Source of the DNA: Chryseobacterium sp. CY350
GTDB lineage: Bacteria; Bacteroidota; Bacteroidia; Flavobacteriales; Weeksellaceae
DNA: 64,000 nucleotides
Direction: 5' to 3'
Assembly (NCBI RefSeq): GCF_027945075.1
Contig: NZ_CP116034.1
Coordinates: 2,542,001 to 2,606,000 of the forward strand
How positions within the stretch are numbered: the first letter of the stretch is position 1; each line of letters starts with the position of its first letter. The notes beneath the pieces were generated by a model, which saw only the letters and a list, made by a program, of their open reading frames with translations, was not told the origin of the DNA and did no database searches. Of the stretch, positions 19,005 through 28,576 are shown in pieces. The translations under genes were made by a program, and so were the position numbers.

Positions 19005-20117
19005 ATGAATTTCTTTAAAATTCCTTTTCTTCTGAAACTTGCACTTGCTGTAATCTCAATCATCGGAATAGGATATCTTATCAACCTCGGGCAGAGTATT
19101 TTAGCTCCGTTTTTTTTAGCTTTTTTGATGGCAATGCTTTTTTTGCCAATTGCTAATTTTTTTGAGAAAAAACTCAGATTTCCAAGATCAATTTCTACTA
19201 TAATTTCTGTTACGATGATGCTTGTCATTTTAACAGGGCTCATCTATTTTTTCGGATCCCAGATTTCAAGCTTCAGCAGAGATATTCCGCAACTTACAAA
19301 ACAGTTTAACACTGTTTTTCACGATCTGCAAAAATGGGTTTCACGCACTTTTAATGTAAAAATTGATGAGCAGTTTACGTATCTCGATCAGGGATTAAAT
19401 AAGATTTTATCTTCATCAGGGATAATTTTGGGATTCACGTTCGGTATTTTTTCGTCAAGTTTGGGGTTTTTAGCATTTTTTATTCTTTTCTTCATTTTTA
19501 TTTTAAATTACAGAAGAATTTTAAACAACTTTATCGTCAATGTATTTAATGAAAAGCACAAAGCAAGCGTACAGGAAGTGGTTTCTGAAGTAAGAATCAT
19601 GACCAAAAGATACATCATCGGTCTTTGTCTTCAAATCATTATTGTATCAGTTCTTACCACAACGGTTCTAACTATTTTAGGAGTAAAATATGCAATTTTA
19701 TTAGGCGTTTTAACCGGATTATTAAACGTAATTCCATACATAGGAATCTGTATTTCGCTTCTCATTTCATGCTTTATAGCGTTTGCGACCGGCACGGTTT
19801 CCACATGCATTTATGTTGCGATCGGCTATGTAATTGTTCATGTAATTGACGGAAATATTGTTCTTCCATTTGTTGTAGGTTCCAAAGTAAAGATCAATGC
19901 CCTTTTTTCATTTATCGGAATTCTTATAGGAGAACATCTTTGGGGAATTTCGGGTATGTTTCTCTGTATTCCGGCAATAGCAATTATTAAAATTATTTTT
20001 GAACGAGTGGAAGGACTACAGCCTTGGGGACGACTTTTGGGAGAAGATGAGAAGCCGAATAAGAAAAAGAAAAGCTATAAAATATCTAAGAATATTACTT
20101 TGAAAGAGATGGATTAG
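19005..20117 (+). CDS. AI-2E family transporter (PerM/TqsA-like)
   Basis: This 370-residue inner-membrane protein has about seven to eight helices with the AI-2E exporter pattern: two N-terminal helices, an amphipathic periplasmic stretch around residues 90-135, then a helix cluster with LGVLTGLLNVIPYIG near residue 231 and IVLPFVVGSKVKINALF near residue 285, which is the family hallmark. Known members export diverse solutes or act in Na+/H+ exchange, so the name does not prove autoinducer transport. The tail is Lys-rich. It stands alone after the lon terminator. Confidence 0.88.
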   Translation: MNFFKIPFLLKLALAVISIIGIGYLINLGQSILAPFFLAFLMAMLFLPIANFFEKKLRFPRSISTIISVTMMLVILTGLIYFFGSQISSFSRDIPQLTKQFNTVFHDLQKWVSRTFNVKIDEQFTYLDQGLNKILSSSGIILGFTFGIFSSSLGFLAFFILFFIFILNYRRILNNFIVNVFNEKHKASVQEVVSEVRIMTKRYIIGLCLQIIIVSVLTTTVLTILGVKYAILLGVLTGLLNVIPYIGICISLLISCFIAFATGTVSTCIYVAIGYVIVHVIDGNIVLPFVVGSKVKINALFSFIGILIGEHLWGISGMFLCIPAIAIIKIIFERVEGLQPWGRLLGEDEKPNKKKKSYKISKNITLKEMD

Positions 20118-20228
20118 AAGATGAACAATAAGGAATTGGTAATGATAAATTAACATTCTGATTTAAAATTTATCTAAGTTTTCATCAATGAATTAAATTT
20201 TTATTTAAATTTGATAAAAATCAATACC

Positions 20229-20606
20229 ATGAAAATTATAAAATTCATTATCAGTTTATTGTTTGGATTAATGTTTATCAATGCCGGTTTAAACAAATTC
20301 CTTAACTATATGCCGATGCCAAAACCTACTCCTGAACAAATGAAGCTTTTTGAAGCATTCGAAGAAATCAGTTGGTTAATGCCTTTAGTCGGAGCCGTAG
20401 AAATTGTTGGCGGCTTATTGTTTATCTTCCAAAAAACAAGAGCTTTAGGCGCAATCATCATTTTACCTATAATGGTTGGTATTATTCTTCACAATTTTAC
20501 AATAGACAAGTCTACCACAGGAATGGCAATTTCAGGAGTTTTATTTTTAATTAACCTTTGGATGATTATTGATAATTCAGAAAAATATAAAGCTTTAGTT
20601 AAATAA
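20229..20606 (+). CDS. DoxX-like small membrane protein
   Basis: This 125-residue protein has four hydrophobic segments and the DoxX-like motifs NAGLNKF near residue 19 and PLVGAVEIVGGLLF near residue 50. I chose the ATG at 20229 because the upstream in-frame start is a TTG at 20211 with no support. Family members are linked to redox or quinone functions, but the role here is unknown. It is a single gene convergent with the acyl-CoA dehydrogenase. Confidence 0.8.
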   Translation: MKIIKFIISLLFGLMFINAGLNKFLNYMPMPKPTPEQMKLFEAFEEISWLMPLVGAVEIVGGLLFIFQKTRALGAIIILPIMVGIILHNFTIDKSTTGMAISGVLFLINLWMIIDNSEKYKALVK

Positions 20607-20613
20607 AAAGTGG

Positions 20614-20685
20614 ATGGTGAATTGTCAATTCGCTTTGCTCGTTAATGTAAAATTCACTTGCAAACCAAAATTCGCAATTCACCAT
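20614..20685. repeat. Inverted repeat between convergent genes
   Basis: ATGGTGAATTG at 20614-20624 is the exact complement of 20675-20685, with about 50 nt between that contain further aattc/gaatt fragments. It may serve as a bidirectional terminator or be a decayed dispersed repeat. Confidence 0.5.
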
Positions 20686-20688
20686 TTA

Positions 20689-22047
20689 TTATACAAATGC
20701 GCTAAATCCCGTAATTGATCTTCCGACGATGAGTGAATTGATTTCTTTTGTTCCTTCGTAAGAATAGATTGCTTCGGCATCGGCTACAAATCTTGCCACA
20801 TCATACTCAAGCAGAATTCCGTTTCCGCCCAATACTTCTCGCGCTCTGGAGACAATATCTCTGGTTCTCATCGTACAGAAAACTTTTGCTAAAGAAGCGT
20901 GCTCATCCTTCAAAATATCCTCATCCTGCATTTCAGAAAGTCGGAAAACCATCGTCTGCATTGCTGTTAAATTAGACAACATTTCTACCAAATGTCCCTG
21001 AATCATCTGAAAAGAAGCGATAGGCTTCCCGAATTGTTCTCGTTTTCTCGTATAATCTAAAGCACTTTCATAAGCTCCTCTTGCACAACCAGTTGCCATC
21101 CACGCGACTCCAGCTCTTGTCATTCTCAGAACTTTAGCGGTGTCTTTAAATGAATTGGCGTTCTGCAATCTGTTTTCCTCTGTTACGATACAGTCTTTCA
21201 AAGTAATTAATCCATTTTGCACTATTCTAAGCGCCATTTTTCCTTTTATTTTCTCAACTGAATATCCCGGATTATCTTTTTCAACTATAAAACCTTTCAC
21301 TTCACCATCATCAAGATCTCTTGCCCAAATTATAATTAAATCTGCAAAAGTGGCATTTCCAATCCATTTTTTCTGTCCGTTCAATATCCAGCCTTCAGGA
21401 GTACTTTTGCAAGTCACCGTCAAACCTCCAGCCGCGCCGGATCCTACTTCAGGTTCTGTCAATCCAAAAGCTCCTATTTTTTCAAATTTCTGCATTTGAG
21501 GAAGCCATTTTTGTTTCTGTTCTTCCGAGCCGCAAATGTAGATTGATCCCATCGACAAGCCAGATTGCACTCCGAAAAACGTAGCAATAGATGCGTCTAC
21601 TCGTGCCATTTCCATTGCAATGACACCTTCCATTAAAAAAGGCATTCCTTTGCAACCGTAACCTTCATACGTAACACCGCAAATATCTAATTTCTGAAAT
21701 TTGGGAATTAATTCGTGCGGAAATTCATCTCTCAGCCAGTAGTGATTTACCAAAGGTTTCACTTCTTTTTCCATAAATTCCCTCACTTTAGACTGAACTT
21801 CTCGCTGCTCGGGAGTCAACGTATGATAAATATCGTAAAAATCACCATCTATTACGGGAAGTTCTTTCTTCTTTTTATTCGGATCAAGCATTTTCATCAT
21901 TCCGCTCAACTGTTTATCATCGAGTTTAGAAAAATTTTCCATCAGTTTTGGAAGATTTACTTTTTGTGAAATTTCACCCAACTGATCAAAATCGATTGAT
22001 TTAAACAATTCTATGGCGTTTCTGATTTTGGAAAAAGTAGTAGACAT
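20689..22047 (-). CDS. Acyl-CoA dehydrogenase (glutaryl-CoA dehydrogenase/ACX4-like)
   Basis: This 452-residue flavoprotein oxidises a CoA thioester. It shows FGLTEPEVGSGAAGG near residue 200 (FAD/substrate signature region), FGKPIASFQMIQGHLVEML near residue 338 and the C-terminal EGTKEINSLIVGRSITG, which resembles glutaryl-CoA dehydrogenase and plant ACX4-type enzymes. The start was placed at the ATG at 22047; the longer frame to 22083 adds 12 residues unlike the family. An N-terminal extension of about 50 residues precedes the dehydrogenase domain. Substrate is uncertain. Confidence 0.9.
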   Translation of the reverse strand: MSTTFSKIRNAIELFKSIDFDQLGEISQKVNLPKLMENFSKLDDKQLSGMMKMLDPNKKKKELPVIDGDFYDIYHTLTPEQREVQSKVREFMEKEVKPLVNHYWLRDEFPHELIPKFQKLDICGVTYEGYGCKGMPFLMEGVIAMEMARVDASIATFFGVQSGLSMGSIYICGSEEQKQKWLPQMQKFEKIGAFGLTEPEVGSGAAGGLTVTCKSTPEGWILNGQKKWIGNATFADLIIIWARDLDDGEVKGFIVEKDNPGYSVEKIKGKMALRIVQNGLITLKDCIVTEENRLQNANSFKDTAKVLRMTRAGVAWMATGCARGAYESALDYTRKREQFGKPIASFQMIQGHLVEMLSNLTAMQTMVFRLSEMQDEDILKDEHASLAKVFCTMRTRDIVSRAREVLGGNGILLEYDVARFVADAEAIYSYEGTKEINSLIVGRSITGFSAFV

Positions 22048-22249
22048 AATAGTGGTGTGATTTAATTTGTAAAAACCAAGCAAAAATCAATCCGAATACC
22101 ACATCCTATACAAACTGAATTTTACAAAGTGTTGATTTTTAATAATTTAAACTGAAAAATCATTTACAAGCCTTTTACCTGTCATTTTCAAACATTACGA
22201 TTGATTCCTTACGAACTTTGAGGTAAGCAAACATTAAAAAAATCTAAAT

Positions 22250-23173
22250 ATGAAAACTACTTACATCAAATTACCACTGGCCACAATTCTTTTATTAGGA
22301 ATTTATTCATGTAAAAAAGGAGAAGCAAGCGCAAATGACTACTCACTTTCTACAAGTGCCGATTCTGCAGCGGTAGTCTCTGAGGATATTTCTTCTGTAG
22401 CGACCATGAAGGTAAAAGACAAGCAGTTCATCAAAACTGCGAACTTGGATATGGAAGTTAAAGATGTTTATGAAGCCACAATTTCGATCGAAAAATCAGT
22501 TCAGGAGTTAGGAGGCTTTGTGAGTAACAGCAATTTGCGAAGTAATGTAGTTTCGGAAGAGACCTTCAATACATCCAATGAAGAAGCAACACTTGTGAAA
22601 AAATATCAAACTGAAAATTCTATGCAGGTGCGCGTTCCTACGGAAAAGCTGGGAGAATTATTAACACTCATCAATAATAAAAAGCTTTTTCTAAATGTAA
22701 GAATTATCAATGCGGAAGATGTGACCTCAAATATCAAATATGCAGAACTGGAAGGAAAAAGAATTGAGAAAACCGGGGAAAATATTTCTGAGCTTAAAAC
22801 AAATAAAGATAAAGTAAAACTGAGTGATGATAATATGTCTGAAGAAAATCGACAAAAGCTCGCCAATTTGGATATTAACGACAACCTTAAATATAGTACG
22901 GTTGACATTTTCATCAAAGAACCACAACTTCGTGTTGCGGAGATTGCTGTGACAAACACAACCAATATTGACAATAAATATAAGTTCGCTTTTTTCTACA
23001 GTGCAAAAAACGCTTTTGTGGAAGGCTATTATTTAATCCAAAGAATAATTGTTGGGTTAATTATGATTTGGCCGATACTTATAATTGCAGGACTGGGATT
23101 TTACTTTTATAGAAAAAATCAATCTAAAAAGAAAGTTAATCAGACTTTTGAAGAACAAAATACGGCATCCTAA
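22250..23173 (+). CDS. DUF4349 lipoprotein
   Basis: This 307-residue protein has a signal peptide with the lipobox GIYSC (Cys21) and a large periplasmic domain with the DUF4349 features KTANLDMEVKDVYEA near residue 64 and a coiled-coil-prone region around residues 160-210. A C-terminal membrane helix (about residues 268-287) is followed by basic residues. Members are thought to sit in the cell envelope but no reaction is known. A clear terminator follows. Confidence 0.85.
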   Translation: MKTTYIKLPLATILLLGIYSCKKGEASANDYSLSTSADSAAVVSEDISSVATMKVKDKQFIKTANLDMEVKDVYEATISIEKSVQELGGFVSNSNLRSNVVSEETFNTSNEEATLVKKYQTENSMQVRVPTEKLGELLTLINNKKLFLNVRIINAEDVTSNIKYAELEGKRIEKTGENISELKTNKDKVKLSDDNMSEENRQKLANLDINDNLKYSTVDIFIKEPQLRVAEIAVTNTTNIDNKYKFAFFYSAKNAFVEGYYLIQRIIVGLIMIWPILIIAGLGFYFYRKNQSKKKVNQTFEEQNTAS

Positions 23174-23204
23174 CTTTCGGGTTATTCATATAAATATAAT
23201 TTTG

Positions 23205-23231
23205 ATCTCTGCAGTTTTGCAGAGATTTTTG
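23205..23231 (+). terminator. Rho-independent terminator after the DUF4349 gene
   Basis: ATCTCTGCA at 23205-23213 and its complement at 23218-23226 enclose GTTT and are followed by TTTTGTTTT. Confidence 0.85.
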
Positions 23232-23318
23232 TTTTAAATTTTCCTTATGTAAGCCAATTTCAGATTTTCGGGAAGTCTATTTTTAATCAACAATTAACTT
23301 CTTTGTGCGAAAATTCCG

Positions 23319-23326
23319 TAAATTTG
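23319..23326 (+). promoter_or_regulatory. Candidate -7 box for pgi
   Basis: TAAATTTG matches TAnnTTTG and lies about 78 nt before the pgi ATG. The TTTG at 23302-23305 is too close to serve as a normal -33 box. Confidence 0.45.
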
Positions 23327-23403
23327 TAGATTCAATAATAACAAATATTATCTGAGAATTTACTTAATGTAAATTCTTTAAAATCTTGCAATCACTATTT
23401 CAT

Positions 23404-25044
23404 ATGTTATCAAAAATAAATCCTACACAGACAAAAAGCTGGGAAGCACTTGAAGATCATTTCGCCAACAACGATCTTGAACTGAGAAGCCTTTTCCAAT
23501 ATAATACAGAACGCTTCAATGAATTTTCTTTAAAAGGAGAAAATTTTCTTTTCGATTATTCTAAAAATTTAATAAATGCCAAAACCAAAGAGCTTTTCTT
23601 AAATTTAGCAGAAGAATGTCAGTTGAAAGATGCTATTTCTAAAATGTTTTCTGGCGATAAGATCAACGAAACAGAAGGAAGAGCAGTTTTACATACCGCT
23701 TTGAGGGATTTTTCTGATAAAGAAATCTTGGTAGATGGTGAAAATATTAAGCCTCAGATCAAACGAGTTCTTGATCACATGAAAGCTTTTTCTGAGAATA
23801 TTATATCAGGAAATCACAAAGGTTTCAGCGGAAAAGAGATCACCGATGTTGTGAATATAGGAATCGGAGGTTCAGATTTGGGACCTGTGATGGTAGTTTC
23901 GGCTTTGAAACATTTTAAAACAAGATTAGATGTGCATTTCGTTTCTAACGTAGACGGTAATCATATTGCTGAAGTTGTAAAAGATTTAAATCCAGAAACC
24001 ACTTTATTCATTATTGCTTCTAAGACATTTACGACTCAGGAAACGATGACGAATGCCAACTCTGCGAAAGACTGGTTCTTAAAAGCAGGAAAACAGGAAG
24101 ATGTGGCAAAACATTTTGTGGCTTTATCTACTAATATTCAATCAGTTAAAGACTTCGGAATTGCAGAAGAAAACATTTTCGAATTCTGGGATTGGGTTGG
24201 CGGCAGATATTCACTTTGGAGTGCCATTGGTTTAAGCATCGTTCTTTCTGTTGGATATGAAAATTTTGAACAATTATTAAAAGGAGCTGAAAATACGGAT
24301 CAGCATTTTCAAACAGCAGACTTCTCCGAAAACGTTCCTGTTTTGATGGGACTTTTAGGAATATGGTATCGCAATTTTTACGCAGCAACTACCTATGCAA
24401 TTCTTCCTTACTCACAATATCTGGACAGATTCGCAGCTTATCTACAGCAAGGCGACATGGAAAGCAACGGAAAATGTGTTGACAGAAATGGTGAGTTTGT
24501 AGAATATGAAACGGGACCAATTATTTGGGGTGAGCCGGGAACAAACGGACAACACGCTTTCTACCAATTGATTCATCAGGGAACTGAATTGATTCCTGCT
24601 GATTTTATAGCATATGCAAAAAGTCCGAACCACGTTTCTGATCATCAGGATAAATTGTTAGCTAACTTTTTTGCTCAAACAGAAGCACTTGCGTTCGGAA
24701 AAACTGAAGATGAAGTTGAGGAAGAATTAAAATCTGCCGGAAAACCTGACGAGGAAATTGATTTCTTATTAAATTATAAGGTCTTCCATGGAAATACTCC
24801 GACAAACTCGATCATTTTCAATGAATTAACTCCATTTTCTTTAGGCCAATTGATTGCGATGTACGAACACAAAATATTCGTTCAGGGTGTGATTTGGAAT
24901 ATTTTCAGCTTTGATCAGTTCGGTGTTGAATTAGGTAAAGTTTTGGCCAATAAAATATTGCCGGAATTGGAGAATAGTGAAGCAATCAGTTCGCATGACA
25001 GTTCTACGAATGGATTGATTAATTATTATAAATCAAACAAATAA
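23404..25044 (+). CDS. pgi: Glucose-6-phosphate isomerase
   Basis: This 546-residue enzyme interconverts glucose-6-phosphate and fructose-6-phosphate. Signatures visible are [15 protein letters not shown] near residue 152, a [18 protein letters not shown] block near residue 374 and the C-terminal [16 protein letters not shown] use the ATG at 23404 ([13 protein letters not shown] matches the family N-terminus) rather than the TTG at 23386. Length fits the long bacterial PGI form. A toxin-antitoxin pair follows on the same strand after 41 nt. Confidence 0.97.
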   Translation: MLSKINPTQTKSWEALEDHFANNDLELRSLFQYNTERFNEFSLKGENFLFDYSKNLINAKTKELFLNLAEECQLKDAISKMFSGDKINETEGRAVLHTALRDFSDKEILVDGENIKPQIKRVLDHMKAFSENIISGNHKGFSGKEITDVVNIGIGGSDLGPVMVVSALKHFKTRLDVHFVSNVDGNHIAEVVKDLNPETTLFIIASKTFTTQETMTNANSAKDWFLKAGKQEDVAKHFVALSTNIQSVKDFGIAEENIFEFWDWVGGRYSLWSAIGLSIVLSVGYENFEQLLKGAENTDQHFQTADFSENVPVLMGLLGIWYRNFYAATTYAILPYSQYLDRFAAYLQQGDMESNGKCVDRNGEFVEYETGPIIWGEPGTNGQHAFYQLIHQGTELIPADFIAYAKSPNHVSDHQDKLLANFFAQTEALAFGKTEDEVEEELKSAGKPDEEIDFLLNYKVFHGNTPTNSIIFNELTPFSLGQLIAMYEHKIFVQGVIWNIFSFDQFGVELGKVLANKILPELENSEAISSHDSSTNGLINYYKSNK

Positions 25045-25085
25045 GTCTTAGGGATTTTCATTAATTTTGATTAAAAATAAAAGAC

Positions 25086-25304
25086 ATGACACAGATTATC
25101 ATTAACCTAAATAACAAGGAAGAAGAAACTTTTGTGGAAACTTTTTTAAAAAAAATGAAGATTAGCTTTGAAAAAAATGAGGATGAGCTTGACTTGACGG
25201 ATGAAATGAAAAGATTAATTGATGAAAGATTAGCAGAAGATGAAAGCACTTATGTAGACGCTGAAGAGTCTTTAAAAAAGATTTCTGAAAAATATGATAT
25301 ATAA
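25086..25304 (+). CDS. Antitoxin of a RelE/ParE-type module (DUF2683-like)
   Basis: This is a 72-residue acidic protein with the opening strand MTQIIINLNNKEEE followed by a helical C-terminal part rich in Glu and Lys, as expected for an unstable antitoxin that wraps its partner. Its last 11 nt overlap the toxin gene, the usual coupling in type II modules. The N-terminal part is too short for a clear DNA-binding fold, so autoregulation is only presumed. Confidence 0.75.
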   Translation: MTQIIINLNNKEEETFVETFLKKMKISFEKNEDELDLTDEMKRLIDERLAEDESTYVDAEESLKKISEKYDI

Positions 25305-25584
25305 AATTGTTTTATCTCCAAAAGCAGAAATAGAAATTGACGATGCTATTCAATATTATAATCATTTTTCGAAGTCAGCAGCAAAATCATTTAAGAAACA
25401 ACTTTCGAATTCTTATAAAAAAATTCGGCTGAATCCTTTTTTTGAAAAAAAATATAACAATGTAAGATTCTTACCTTTTTCAAAGTATCCCTACATTGTT
25501 TTATTTTGGATTGATGAAGTAGCAAAAAAGGCTTTTGTACTTTCCGTTTTTTGCACTCATCAAAATCCGGAAAACTATCCTTAG
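25294..25584 (+). CDS. RelE/ParE superfamily toxin
   Basis: This 96-residue basic protein has the ParE/RelE layout: KIVLSPKAEIEIDDAIQYYN at the start, a central helix with SAAKSFKKQL, and strands VRFLPFSKYPYIVLFWID and VLSVFCTHQNPENY at the end. ParE-type toxins target gyrase and RelE-type toxins cut mRNA; the sequence does not decide between them. It overlaps the antitoxin by 11 nt and is placed between pgi and folD. Confidence 0.8.
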   Translation: MIYKIVLSPKAEIEIDDAIQYYNHFSKSAAKSFKKQLSNSYKKIRLNPFFEKKYNNVRFLPFSKYPYIVLFWIDEVAKKAFVLSVFCTHQNPENYP

Positions 25585-25616
25585 AAATCTAATAATAAAA
25601 AGTAATAAAAGTAAAA

Positions 25617-26501
25617 ATGGCAGAAATTCTTGACGGATTAAAAGTTTCCAAAGAAATAAAAGCAGAAATCAAGGTTGAAGTTGATAAAATCTTAGAAAGC
25701 AAAAGAAGGGCACCTCATTTGGTTGCGATTCTTGTTGGAAATAACGGAGCGAGCAAGGCTTATGTAAATGCTAAAGTAAAGGACTGCGAAGAAGTTGGTT
25801 TTCAATCTAGCTTAGTTAAATTTCCAAGCACAGTTTCTGAATCTGAATTATTGGAAAAAATTGAGGAACTTAATAAAGATAAATCTGTAGACGGTTTTAT
25901 CGTTCAATTACCTTTACCAGACCAGGTTGATCAGGAGAAAATCATCAACGCAATCGATCCAAGAAAAGATGTTGACGGTTTCCATCCTACAAATTTCGGA
26001 AAAATGGCTTTAGAAATGGATACTTTCTTACCTGCAACGCCTTTCGGAATTTTAACATTATTGGAAAGATACAATATTGAAACAAAAGGTAAAGATTGTG
26101 TGATCATTGGTAGAAGTAAAATCGTAGGAAGACCTATGAGTATTTTGATGGGCAGAAAAGATTTCCCGGGAAATTCTACGGTGACACTTACGCATTCTTA
26201 CACAAAAGATATCGAAGAATATACAAAAAAGGCAGACATCGTAATTACCGCTTTAGGAGATCCTCACTTCTTAAAAGGTGAAATGATCAAAGACGGAGCA
26301 GTAATCGTAGATGTAGGAATTACAAGAGTGGATGACGATTCTCCGAAAGGGTATTATCTGGCAGGCGATGTAGATTTTGACAGCTGTGCAGAAAAAGCAA
26401 GCTGGATTACTCCGGTTCCTGGAGGCGTAGGTCCCATGACAAGAGCAATGTTGATGAAAAACACCATTATTGCTTACAAAACTTCGGTCTATAATGACTA
26501 A
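25617..26501 (+). CDS. folD: Bifunctional methylenetetrahydrofolate dehydrogenase/cyclohydrolase
   Basis: This 294-residue cytosolic enzyme oxidises 5,10-methylene-THF and hydrolyses the product to 10-formyl-THF. It shows the family motifs SKAYVNAKVKDCEEVGF near residue 38 (catalytic Lys in a YxxxK-type motif), VDGFIVQLPLPDQ near residue 91, VVIGRS-type VIIGRSKIVGRPM near residue 163 (NADP binding) and PVPGGVGPMTRAML near the C-terminus. queE starts 6 nt after the stop, so they are cotranscribed. Confidence 0.97.
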   Translation: MAEILDGLKVSKEIKAEIKVEVDKILESKRRAPHLVAILVGNNGASKAYVNAKVKDCEEVGFQSSLVKFPSTVSESELLEKIEELNKDKSVDGFIVQLPLPDQVDQEKIINAIDPRKDVDGFHPTNFGKMALEMDTFLPATPFGILTLLERYNIETKGKDCVIIGRSKIVGRPMSILMGRKDFPGNSTVTLTHSYTKDIEEYTKKADIVITALGDPHFLKGEMIKDGAVIVDVGITRVDDDSPKGYYLAGDVDFDSCAEKASWITPVPGGVGPMTRAMLMKNTIIAYKTSVYND

Positions 26502-26507
26502 TTTAAA

Positions 26508-27137
26508 ATGGATTTAGTAGAAGATATATTATTAAAAGAAGGTAAAATGCTCCCGGTGATGGAGCATTTTTACACTATTCAGGGGGAAGGTGCGCATACC
26601 GGAAAAGCAGCTTATTTTATAAGATTGGGCGGTTGCGATGTCGGCTGCCATTGGTGTGATGTGAAGGAAAGTTGGGATCCCATGCTTCACCCTTTAATGA
26701 ATGCTGAGGAAATTGCAGAAACCGCTGCAAAACATTGCAAAATCGTTGTTTTAACAGGCGGAGAACCATTAATGTGGAATCTTGATGTATTAACCGGGAA
26801 GTTAAAAGAGCTGGGATGTACAGTTCACATAGAAACTTCGGGAGCATATCCGATGAGCGGTCAACTGGATTGGATTACACTTTCACCCAAGAAAACAGGT
26901 TTACCTCAAGAAGAAATTTATCAAAAGGCTCACGAATTGAAAATGATCGTTTTTAATAATAATGATCTAAAATTTGCTGAAGAGCAGGCTGCTAAAGTTT
27001 CAGAAAACTGCAAATTGTATCTTCAGAGTGAATGGAGTAAAAGGGATGAAATTTACCCTAAAATTACAGACTTCATCCTTGCAAATCCGCGTTGGCAGGC
27101 ATCAGTTCAGACCCACAAATATCTTAATATCCCGTAA
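26508..27137 (+). CDS. queE: 7-carboxy-7-deazaguanine synthase
   Basis: This 209-residue radical SAM enzyme makes CDG in queuosine biosynthesis. The SAM cluster motif is C43-x3-C47-x2-C50 (GGCDVGCHWCD), and GGEPLMW near residue 85 is the GGE motif. The substrate-binding signature HFYTIQGEG lies at residues 20-28. No preQ1 riboswitch is seen upstream; it is coupled to folD, 6 nt apart. Other queuosine genes are not in the window. Confidence 0.95.
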   Translation: MDLVEDILLKEGKMLPVMEHFYTIQGEGAHTGKAAYFIRLGGCDVGCHWCDVKESWDPMLHPLMNAEEIAETAAKHCKIVVLTGGEPLMWNLDVLTGKLKELGCTVHIETSGAYPMSGQLDWITLSPKKTGLPQEEIYQKAHELKMIVFNNNDLKFAEEQAAKVSENCKLYLQSEWSKRDEIYPKITDFILANPRWQASVQTHKYLNIP

Positions 27138-27177
27138 AATTTCCTTAATTTAGCCTCTGTTCCTACATTTTCGATAG

Positions 27178-28548
27178 ATGCAAAGAATTCGGTATTCAAG
27201 ATATTTAAAATCAATTATTATCCTGCTCGACCTTTTGGTGATTGCAGGTATTTTCATATTGTATTTCGTCAGCCAAAATCCTGACTTGTTCAGAAATGAC
27301 GAACTTATGTCACAAAATTCGTTTCTACTCCTTCTTATATGTTCCTTTTGGATCTTATTGAGCGGAAGAACGAAGATCTATAACATTGCAAGAAATCTCA
27401 CTTTTATTACTTTTGTGGAGCGGGTGATCATTCATCTACTTCTGTTTGTAATTGGTCTAATTTTGATAAGAAAAGTGAGTAATAATCAGTTTTTCAGTTC
27501 AGAACTTACCTGGTTTTCGTTATATCTGTTTTCATCGATTATCGTCGTCAAATCGATTGTTTATTTTATTATTAAATATCTTCGTTCTTTGGGTATCAAC
27601 CACAGAAATGTAATGTTTTTATATGAAGACGATTCTACAAAAACCCTGAAAGATATTCTAAAAGGAAGAAAGGATTACGGATATAAAATCTTCAACTACA
27701 ATTCAGACGAAATTAAAGAAGATGAACTGATAAAATTCTGGAAATCAAACGGTATTCACACTCTCTTTATACCGACAGAAAATCCTTTTTCAGATCACAC
27801 AACAGATGCAATTTTCAGATTGGCAGAAGCACACAAAGTACATATTTCATTAATTCCGAATATCTCTCAAAACGACTATTTCTTTTTTGATCTGGGTTAT
27901 ATAGAAACTCAACCAGTTTTAAATCAAGTTAAATATCCTTTAGACTACTATTCCACATTTCTGCTAAAACGTACTTTTGACATTGTATTTTCTATATTGG
28001 TCTTAGTTTTGATTTGTTCATGGTTGTTTCCCTTGATTGCATTGTTGATTAAAAGCAGCTCAAAAGGTCCTGTTTTCTTTGTACAGAAACGATATGGCTT
28101 TCATGAAGAAGTCTTTAACTGTATAAAATTCAGAACAATGGTTTTAAATGAAGAATCGTCAACAAAAACCACCGCTGAAAACGACAAAAGAATCACAGGG
28201 ATCGGCAAGTTCTTAAGACGAACGAGCTTAGACGAAATGCCACAGTTTATAAATGTATTAAAAGGCGAAATGTCTGTTGTAGGACCAAGACCTCATATGC
28301 TTGCAGTTGATAATTATTATAAACCGAAAATAGGAAGATATACTTTGCGAAGTCTGGCAAGTCCCGGAATTACTGGTTTGGCACAGGTAAGCGGCCTTCG
28401 CGGAGACAGCGGAAATGTAGACGTAGAAATGAACAAACGCATTCTTGCAGACGCTTTCTATATCAGAAACTGGAGTTTTGTAATGGATCTCGTTATCATC
28501 TTAAAAACCATTGGCTTGGTAATAGTTGGTGATAAAAATGCAAAATAA
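27178..28548 (+). CDS. Undecaprenyl-phosphate sugar phosphotransferase (WcaJ/WbaP-like)
   Basis: This 456-residue protein has four N-terminal membrane helices, a cytosolic CoA-binding-like domain (about residues 140-245) and a C-terminal bacterial sugar transferase domain. The last includes LLKRTFDIVFS near residue 262, FNCIKFRTM near residue 313, and RRTSLDEMPQFINVLKGEMS near residue 346 with VGPRPHM. It would load the first sugar phosphate onto undecaprenyl phosphate for a surface glycan. The flippase and glycosyltransferase at 6.6-9.0 kb could work on the same product, but this is an inference. Confidence 0.93.
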   Translation: MQRIRYSRYLKSIIILLDLLVIAGIFILYFVSQNPDLFRNDELMSQNSFLLLLICSFWILLSGRTKIYNIARNLTFITFVERVIIHLLLFVIGLILIRKVSNNQFFSSELTWFSLYLFSSIIVVKSIVYFIIKYLRSLGINHRNVMFLYEDDSTKTLKDILKGRKDYGYKIFNYNSDEIKEDELIKFWKSNGIHTLFIPTENPFSDHTTDAIFRLAEAHKVHISLIPNISQNDYFFFDLGYIETQPVLNQVKYPLDYYSTFLLKRTFDIVFSILVLVLICSWLFPLIALLIKSSSKGPVFFVQKRYGFHEEVFNCIKFRTMVLNEESSTKTTAENDKRITGIGKFLRRTSLDEMPQFINVLKGEMSVVGPRPHMLAVDNYYKPKIGRYTLRSLASPGITGLAQVSGLRGDSGNVDVEMNKRILADAFYIRNWSFVMDLVIILKTIGLVIVGDKNAK

Positions 28549-28576
28549 AATAAATAAAATAGTCTAATTTAGCAGA

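Noticed and set aside
26440..26507. preQ1 riboswitch before queE
   Set aside because: The gap to folD is only 6 nt and no preQ1 aptamer-like sequence is visible.
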